NCBI GenBank assembly: GCA_001692895.1
Contig: KV748215.1
Location: forward strand, 479,720-543,719
From: Cenococcum geophilum 1.58
Lineage: Eukaryota > Ascomycota > Dothideomycetes > Gloniales > Gloniaceae
Direction of reading: 5' to 3'
DNA: 64,000 bases
Below the pieces are notes generated by a model, which had not been told where the DNA came from, did not search any database, and saw only the letters and a list, made by a program, of their open reading frames with translations. Shown one piece after another: positions 56,713-64,000 of the stretch (position 1 is its first letter; each line of letters starts with the position of its first letter). The translations under genes were made by a program, and so were the position numbers.

Positions 56713-57690
56713 ATACACATATATGGGGGAGGCTGTAGGGGAAACACAGGCCAGTTAGACGAGGTCGCGATAGTTAGAGACACAGGCCAGCTTATAAGAA
56801 GGGGGGACACAAGCTTAGTTAGTAGGAGAGGGGGGAGCAGGTCGCCCGGCACGGGACCCGTTCTATAGCCCCCTCCTGCAAGACACGGTCGGCCTGTTAT
56901 GAGGAGACTCTTACAGGCAACGCGAAACGGGAACTGGCAGTAGTATAGGGTATAGCGCCCCTATATTACTACAGCCTCCTGCGGGGCGTAGTGCGTAGTA
57001 GCCACTGCTAGCTCTAGGGACCTTACCCCTTAACTAGGCTCTGACCCCTAGTGCACCTAATAGGCAGGCAGGATCACGTCCTGGCCGAAGAGACTACTAC
57101 GTGGCTCGAGAGAACGGATGCGCGTGTCGGTATACCAATAGATAGGACTACTCGCTAGGGCAGTACGCTAGTGAGGTACGCTTAAGGAGCAAACAGGAGT
57201 TACTCAGGCGGGGGAGGCTTTTTGGCTAGGCCTTAACCGTAGAAGGTACCTAAGGCTTCCACATTGTAGGATGTAGCTACGACGCCCTTATAGGATTACG
57301 TTAGTAGGCGCGTAAGACAGAAGTTGCGACCCCTGTAAATGGCAGCTTAAGCCCGTGCCGGCGAAAACGATGACAAGAGGCGTGAAACTAGAGGCTATAA
57401 AAGGCTCCCAAGCCGTGCGAAAGCGTACTAACTCTAGGAGGAGACTCTTATATAAACTGCTAGGGGGCAGACTAGTACTTAGGTTAATCCTATTATAAAA
57501 TACCCAAGAGAACTGGTGAAATTCCCCGTATTATTAGTGGTAGCAGCCAACTGCTTATAGAAAGCCCTGAGCCCTAGGGCTTAGTAAGGGAAAGCTACTT
57601 AAAAACTAAGGTAGAGGCCTAGATAAGCAGGCATGTCAAACTCTACTATATAACTACCTGCCCCGAGTAAAACACCCCAGACATAAATGG
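56713..57690 (+). other. LINE 5' region without a recognised gene
   Basis: Moderately GC-rich. A plus-strand reading near 57480-57700 (KIPKRTGEIPRIISGSSQLL, MSNSTI) precedes the endonuclease, in a frame other than the endonuclease frame. It may be the end of a lost ORF1. Confidence 0.4.
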
Positions 57691-57699
57691 AAGACGCCT

Positions 57700-60600
57700 A
57701 TAAGTCACCAGACGAACTATAAAAGGATTAACAACAATATAATACAACTGTGGACACTCAAACTATAAAGCAACACGCCCTCTATTTGACAGCCTAGACC
57801 CAAAAGAACACCAAATAATAGCCCTACAGGAGCCAGCGTACAATAAATAAACCCGTAAAACGTACCAACTAAAAGGATACTACCTCCTATATAAACCAAA
57901 CCTGTCTACCTGCGTATGCTTCCTAATTAGCTAACGCATTAACACACAGGCCTAAAGCTATCACACTATTAGCCCTAATATAGCTAAACTACAAATAGCT
58001 ATAAATAGGGGCCAAATTAGTATAATTAATGTCTATAACCTAAGCGACAACAGGCCCCAGATAACCACGTGGGGGCTACTCTAATAAATAATTGACACAG
58101 CAGAAGGCGAGATAATAGTCCTAGGGGACTTTAATATATACCATACAGTATAGGGAGGACAGTAGGCCACAGTAGAAGCATAGGCAACTCACCTACTTAA
58201 CAAACTAGAAACGCGAGGCCTCGCCCTAACCACCCTAATAGGCGAACCTACCTGAAAAAGAGGAACCTAAGAGAGCATAATCGACCTTATATTTATGCAC
58301 GAAGCACTAGTAGACCGGCTAGCTTTCTGCGGGCCAGAGAATACATAGGCAATAACTGCAGACTATATACCTATACGGATAACCCTTAACGTCAACGCAC
58401 CAGCGCAATAAACCCGCTAGAGATACGCCATCTAGAAACTCGATTAGGAAAAATATACCTAGGAAATTACTAACAGGCTAGCAACAATACCTTAGGCAAC
58501 GCTAGAGGATATCTAGAAGACTATAAGCAACTACCTAGACAAGCACTGCCTAATAGCCTAGCCTAGTAAATATGCCCGGCGTAAATGGTCACCGGAGGCA
58601 GCGCAGATACTCATAGGCTTAAGGAGGGCGAGGCGACAGTACAGTAAGACGGGCGAGGTCTACCACTAATAGAGTTATAAAGCCCTAAAGAATAGGCTTA
58701 AGAAGACAATACGGAAGAAAAGCAGAAATAGCTGGCGCCGGTTCCTTAAGGAAATTACTTTAGACCCCACTAAGCCATATAACTAGGGACTCTGGCGAAT
58801 GTTAAAGTGGAGTAGGCGAGCCGCAGGGGAAACGCTAGGGGACCCCTACCTACCCGCACTACGTTAGACAGCACACAACTAGTACACAAATAATAACGGG
58901 GAAAAAACAAGAATACTAGTAGAGAGGTTCTTCCCAGGCGTAGGCTAAGCAGACTTACAGGACACCAGTAACCAAGACTACCCCCTACCCCTAAAGATAA
59001 GCTAGATAGTCTTAATAAAGGATATAAAAGAAGCTATTTAGAAGCTCCCTATAGGCAAAGCGGCAGGACTAAATAGGATCCTAAATGAGGCAATTAAGGC
59101 TGCGTTAGAAGCCTTAGTAATACCACTAGTAAACGCTACAACTACCTACCTATACGAAGGCAATCTACCAGACTGCTGTAAAGTAACAACTATAGTCGTC
59201 TTAAGAAAGCCAAATAAAAAGGACTACTCTCTCCTAGAAAGCTACCGACTAATCGCCCTTAAAAATACGCTAGGAAAGCTTCTAGAAAAGATAGTTATAG
59301 AGCGCATACAAGACGCCGTAGAGAAGCAAGGACTACTACTATGGACACAAATAGGCGCAAGAAAGAAGCGATTAACCCTCTTAGCCCTCTCCCTAATTAC
59401 CTCTAGCGTCTAAGCGACGTGGCAAGCCCGCCTAGGATGCGTAGTATCTATACTCAGCTTAAACCTAAGTAGAGCCTTTAACAACGTATCGCATAAGAGA
59501 CTCCTATAGATCCTAAGAAAGAAGGGTCTACTAGAATAGATAGTTAAGTTTACATAAGCCTTTCTAACAGGGCGCACCACTAAGATAGTGTTCGAGGGCT
59601 ATAAAAGCGAATTAATACCAACACCTACAGGCATCCTATAGGGGTCGCCCCTGTCGCCAATCCTGTTCTTATTCTTTATATCTAAGCTACTAGAGATATT
59701 TAAAAGCAACCAGGAAACAGTAGCCTTAGGATTTGTAGACAATATAAACCTAATCATATAGGGAAACACAGCAGCAGAAAACTGCACCAGACTAAACCAG
59801 GCGCACGACAGGTGCGTCACATAGGCAAAACGGCATGGCGCTAAATTTACACCAGATAAATACTAGCTTATCCATTTTACAAGGAAAAGGAGGGCGAATA
59901 ACAACCTAGCGTCAACAGTAAGTATTTAGGGCTGCGAAGCAAAACCAGAAGCCACTCTTAAGGTCCTAGGGGTATAGGTGGACGCTAAACTAAACTGGAA
60001 TGCGTATATCATACAGGCGACTTATAGAGGAGCAGCAGCATTCGCAGCGATATCACATATCGCAGCCTCGACCTGGGGACCCTTATTTAGACGTACACGA
60101 CTACTATACACAGCTATAGTAAGGCCAACAATGCTATACGGCGCCCAGATCTAGGGCGTGGACCTAAAAGGCAAGCCACTAGCAAAAAGCTCCCTAAAGC
60201 TACTAGTTAAACTATAAAACCAATACCTACGTAAAATTACAGGGGCCTATAAGAGGACACCACGTGCCATACTAGAACGCAAAGCAGTAGTACCTCCACT
60301 AGACATATATATAGACACAATTGCTATATAGAGAGCAGCTACAGTATAAGACCACCCAGTGGAGAAGGATATACGCCAAACACTTAATCGTATATAAGGA
60401 GTAAGGGCCCCCTGGAGGGGCAATGCGCCCAAGCTTATAAGCTAGGAAGCCCTCCGCCTACGTGCGGTAGAGAAAGAACAGGAAATACGGGAGCTATTAT
60501 AACACTAAGCGGAGACCCGGCGCCACGCCGGCGGAGCGCCACCACGGCAGCAGAGGATAGGAGGCCACCAGCATAAGTGGAGATCCACTATATGCATCGC

Positions 60601-61252
60601 AAGATGGGCAGATATTAAGTGGAACTAACAATAGAAGAAGGCGGTAAAAACACAGAGGGCAGCCATATGGATCACCCCATAGATAATACTAACTCTCCCC
60701 CTATATAAAGGATAAACAAAGGCAGAATCTACAGCCGCCTTCCTACTAAGGACAAAGGTCCTAGGGCTAAATGCATGGCTAGCAAGCATCCATATCCCAA
60801 ATATTACGCCATACTATACATGCGGATGGCCTACACAGTTAGTACGCCACGTACTACTATTCTGCAACTAATGCACTGCAAGAGACTAGTTGTTCGCTAA
60901 AGCAGGCACAAATGATATTACCCAAATGCTCTCCACAAGTAGGGGTCTATACAAAGCAGCATAATGGCTTATAAGCTAAGGAGTCCTTTAGCAGTTCTAG
61001 ATAGCAAATGAGATCTAGCAGGAGGACACTAAAGGATACGCCCCCTTCCAGTCCCTTAGAGACTGGACACCCCCTACCTAGTTAAAGGTGGCACGCCGGC
61101 GAATTACTAAACCCTCCTACTACCCCCTAGATCTTCCAAGACACCTTAGAAGCATAGTACGTAAGGCAGACATTATATAAAGGTACACAGGCTAGGCGAA
61201 GGCGGAGCGCGTAAGACTAGCTAAAAGGATATACCTAGGTTTTCCCCCCTAG
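57700..61252 (+). pseudogene. LINE ORF2: endonuclease-reverse transcriptase, RIP-degraded
   Basis: Frame 2 throughout. The endonuclease starts YNCGHSNYKATRPLFDSLDP (57743), with ALQEPAYNK (active-site Glu region, 57824), GDFNIYHT (58124) and IIDLIFMHEAL (58277). RT: LPIGKAAGLNRILNEAIKAA (59045), ESYRLIALKNTLGKLLEKIV (59240), SLNLSRAFNNVSHKRLL (59457), TPTGIL then a stop for Gln then GSPLSPILF (59621-59665), and FVDNINLI (59732) where F-(V/A)-D-D is expected, so the second catalytic Asp is Asn. The C-terminal part has a Cys/His motif (TCGWPTQLVRHVLLFCN, 60818-60868). The likely natural stop is TAG at 61250. Element proteins of this kind nick DNA and prime reverse transcription at the nick; this copy is inactive. 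Minus-strand frames here are shadows. Confidence 0.93.
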
Positions 61253-61333
61253 GGGGTTTTTCCTATATATAGAAGGTAGAAGCCTATATGGACCTAAAAA
61301 GGGACCGAATCGGGCGATAAATAGAATTAATAA

Positions 61334-61347
61334 TAATTATATATTTC
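61334..61347 (+). repeat. Target-site duplication, right copy
   Basis: TAATTATATATTTC, identical to 55817-55830; it fixes the 3' end of the LINE after TAAATAGAATTAA. Confidence 0.9.
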
Positions 61348-61479
61348 TAAAGATAATAAAACGGCGTGTCTTACTCTTAATAAGAATGATGGCTAAGGAA
61401 TGAGTATTTATATTATAGCAAAGCAGCTATTATTTTTAGATGTCCTATATAGGTCTAAAGGAAGAATAACTATTAATAC
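61348..61479. other. Flank between the LINE and repeat copy B
   Basis: Short RIP-degraded sequence in which no gene was recognised. It continues the host sequence interrupted by the LINE. Confidence 0.4.
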
Positions 61480-62270
61480 TATATAATCTATAGCGCACAT
61501 CTGCCCTTATCCATTTATCTAATAATAATTTACTATAGATCCGTAGGTATAGTAGTAGACTAATCCTTGTTAAAATTCGTCTTGTATAACCTATTTATAT
61601 ATTTATTAAATAGAGATACTTAGTTGCGTAGTGAGCCTTATATATATAGTGTGCAGCTTCCACTCTATTAAGTATTAAATAGTACCCCTTTAGAATAAGG
61701 AAATCGCCTATAATTAAAAGATTATTTTATTTAATTTTGTAATTAGTAATAATATATTTATTAAATGTTTTAAATTTAGGGGGACGAATAATGATTCTAG
61801 CTAGCACTACCTCTTAACCGCTAGTTAAGCCTTAGTTACTGTTGGTTTGGGGAAAGTCGTTAAGTTAGAAACCTAAACTGTTTTAATACCGTTATATATT
61901 TACGAATTTAGATTATAATTTAAATAAAATTCCTTATAAGTTTGCAGCTTAGGTAGTATATTAGGATTAAGGTACGCAGCTATAGTTATAAGTAGTTGTA
62001 ACTTTAGTTCTATAATCGCTACCTAAGGCTAGATTCTAGCGGACGTAAATATTAGGGGTTAAGTTATAAAAGAAACTTTTATAGTAAGTATAAACTTACA
62101 TCTATATATAATTCGTTTATATATAGAAGCTATAAGTAGACTTCCTTTTTTAATTTAAATGTTCTGTATATACAATTCCTATATACCGTAAAAGATATAG
62201 CCGTTATACTATTACTGGTTATAAAAGATTCTAGCTGGTCTAGAGGAAGGATAACTCCTATACTATATTT
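61480..62270 (-). pseudogene. Dispersed repeat copy B: unidentified protein remnant
   Basis: Second copy of the 41.2-42.0 kb sequence in the same orientation. The minus strand reads ARIIIRPPKFKTFNKYIITN, NLLIIGDFLILKGYYLILNR, VEAAHYIYKAHYATKYLYLI, next to copy A's ARIITRSQKYKTLDYYII and LNRVDTIYRKYKARYITKYL. Copy B has an extra segment near 61520-61545 (TAATAATAATTTACTATAG). The similarity stops near 62270, before the region equivalent to copy A's N-terminus. Confidence 0.6.
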
Positions 62271-63147
62271 TAGTGGCAAAAGACTAAATTTTACGTTACT
62301 TTATGTGTAAGTCTATATAAAAATATAAATATATAGTTGGATATTGGATTGGTATAATAGGATTATATTAAGTAAAACGAATTACTAGAAAGTAGTTAAG
62401 AATCCATTAGTAGTAATAAAGACGCTACTCCTATAGAAAGCTTAGTAATTAACTAGCATAGCTTAGCTAAAAGTATTAAATTCTAAGGCTACCTTTGCTT
62501 TTAGTTTAAGCTTAGCTTAGCTAGAAGTATTAAATTCTAAGGCCGCCTATACTTTTAGTTTGTAATATAAGACTTTAACTACACCCTCCCAACCATTGCC
62601 GTAATAAGCGCCCGTTAAGCGCCATTTATAGTAATGCTCTTTAGACGAGATAATATAACTATACAACTAAACTACGGCAATAGTATAGTAGTGACCTTTA
62701 ACTACCTTGTCGTAAACGTTGATTTATATATCCTAATATGCCTAAAATATGGCCTTGGCTATTACTACAAAACATTAGTAGTATATAGTAAAAGTAAATA
62801 TTAGTAAACTAATAGAGAACTAGTCCAAAGTCTATCGTTAACGGCATTATACTAATGTGGTTATGCCGATAGGAGTAAGGAAACTATAGTTTTCTATTAA
62901 TGTCAGCTTAAGAAAATATTAATTAGAGGTAGAAATATATAAATCGTTAAGATTAGCGCGTAGTGACTAGTGCTGTTACTAAAATTGCGAGGTATGGGTC
63001 GTAATGTAAAGGATTTAGTAGAGAAGGTACGGGTTTTTTTAGCAGCCTTTTATATTATAGTACTGACTTAAGACTAAGCTTCTGATATATAAAGGATAGT
63101 AAAGGGCGTGCTAATTGCGGTATGCTTAGGCTTAGAAAGATTAACCT
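62271..63147. other. RIP-degraded stretch between copy-B segments
   Basis: It holds the 47-bp direct repeat; the part near 62.58-62.72 kb has more normal composition (CA and TG present). No gene was recognised. Confidence 0.4.
62461..62561 (+). repeat. 47-bp direct repeat, 2 copies
   Basis: GCTTAGCTARAAGTATTAAA followed by TTCTAAGGCYRCCTWTRCTT and TTAGTTT, at 62461-62507 and 62515-62561, period 54 bp. Outside any recognised gene. Confidence 0.75.
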
Positions 63148-64000
63148 AACCTATATATATGCATATAGCGGGTAATAAAAACCGGTAAATATCTATCTCG
63201 GAATTATTAAGGCTAAATTGCGGACAAGAGGTGCTACTAATGTATATTTGAAGACTATAAGGCTATAGAAAACTTACGTAAATACCGCCTCGCGTCTAGC
63301 TATGCTTTAGACACTTATAGAATATAGGGCCGCTGTTAGTGTTATAGGTAGTAAAGATTAATAAAGGTTAAAAATGATATTTAAGGCTTAAATTGGGATT
63401 GCCAGATGGTATGAGATAAGAAAACGCTACGAATATATCTATAGAAGCCTATTCTGCGCCGCCTTTAAGTTCTTTACTCTGCCGCCGGTTTTAGTAAGCG
63501 TACGCTACTTAATAATAGTATTCTTGGAGTAGGGCGTAAATTAGGAGGCACTAAATATAAGGGAGTTTAGGGAGAATTTGCATATGCGACTGCGGAGGGC
63601 GAGATATTAGCATTCTGTTCTAAATAGAGACGCTAGTTATAGAGCTACTTGCCTATAAGTATTGCCTTTAGGATTAAATAAGAATTGGTAGGCAAAATTA
63701 ATGGCTATATATATATTATTTAGAGGATGCCGCGCGCGACAAAGACTAGTTAAAGGTCGTGTGCTGTATACTGCTGGTAGATCTTATTGCAGCTATATGC
63801 GATGTCTGGGCCACTAAATATTATAAAGGGTAGGAAAGGCGGTGTAAATGCGTTTGTGTAGGATAAGATATTAGGCGTCTAATATATATAGCGGCCCGCA
63901 CAGCGGCTATTATATATGTTGATTATAGGGTGCTATATATAGCGGAGACCGTTTAAGGGTTATATAGTGTAATAGTTATAAGTATGCCTACGGAAAATAA
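63148..64000 (+). pseudogene. Dispersed repeat copy B, plus-strand part
   Basis: 63148-63440 matches 53228-53480: copy B reads RLAML*TLIEYRAAVSVIGS, then KD and LKMIFKA*IGIARWYEIRKR; copy A has RDQ*RLRMVLKA*VGIT at the equivalent place. Beyond 63480 the reading is SLFCAAFKFFTLPPVLVSVR and LNIREFRENLHMRLRRARY, in which no family is recognised. It runs off the window. Confidence 0.4.

Larger units (their letters stand above)
55831..61333 (+). mobile_element. Tad-like non-LTR retrotransposon (LINE), full length by its target-site duplication
   Basis: Bounded by an exact 14-bp duplication. It begins GCCCGCGAAGCCC, has a GC-rich 5' region with several short repeat families (55.83-57.45 kb), then one long frame with an endonuclease/exonuclease/phosphatase domain, reverse transcriptase and a C-terminal region with a Cys/His motif. 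It ends in an AT-rich tail without a long poly-A. RIP damage is present (many TAG/TAA, RT active-site change) but milder than in the surrounding DNA, so it inserted later or saw fewer RIP cycles. No separate ORF1 (gag-like) is readable. Confidence 0.93.

Noticed and set aside
56403..56852. Overlapping open frames on both strands in the LINE 5' region
   Set aside because: They arise from GC-rich direct repeats (44-bp and 11-bp units); no domain, and both strands open at once.
59599..60432. Minus-strand open frames in the LINE
   Set aside because: They lie opposite the reverse-transcriptase frame and have no motif.

Overview
This window looks like a repeat-induced point mutation (RIP) compartment of a filamentous ascomycete (Pezizomycotina) nuclear genome. 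Most of it is TA-rich. In-frame stops are almost all TAA or TAG at positions where Gln (CAA/CAG) or Trp (TGG) is expected, TGA is rare, and recognisable protein families appear as single-frame remnants broken only by such stops. One pseudogene keeps short GT..AG introns. I see no bacterial features, tRNA, rRNA or CRISPR, and I could defend no intact protein-coding gene.

Left part (1-13 kb): the end of a Gly/Asp/Ser/Asn-rich reading frame, a Myb/SANT-like remnant, a protein kinase remnant (- strand), an F-box plus ankyrin-repeat remnant (- strand), a MADS-box-like remnant, coiled-coil fragments, and an unidentified - strand protein with a 12-bp/4-residue Gln-Leu-Asp-Lys repeat.

Middle (13-42 kb): unidentified RIP-degraded frames; a 1-kb cluster of degenerate CCCGTACGGG palindromes containing a 99-bp duplication and a 148-bp tandem repeat (16.9-17.9 kb); a GC-richer, possibly MITE-like island (24.6-25.2 kb); a long coiled-coil remnant with 45/49-residue repeats (26.3-28.4 kb, -); a patatin-like phospholipase pseudogene whose oxyanion, Ser and Asp motifs survive (31.9-33.6 kb, +); and an 896-codon unidentified frame with a Ser/Ala/Lys island that escaped RIP (37.5-40.2 kb, +).

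Right part (42-64 kb): a 10.6-kb Ty3/Gypsy LTR retrotransposon (two 290-bp LTRs; gag, protease, RT, RNase H and integrase; then a third long frame of about 980 codons after pol), inserted into one copy of a dispersed repeat whose second copy lies at 61.5-63.5 kb; and a 5.5-kb Tad-like LINE (endonuclease-RT-C-terminal domain) with an exact 14-bp target-site duplication and a GC-rich 5' region full of short repeats. The two retroelements and their hosts form a nested, successively RIP-mutated landscape. RIP damage is strand-polarised in blocks: in the LTR element TG is nearly gone while CA survives, and the reverse holds around 10.8 and 27 kb.
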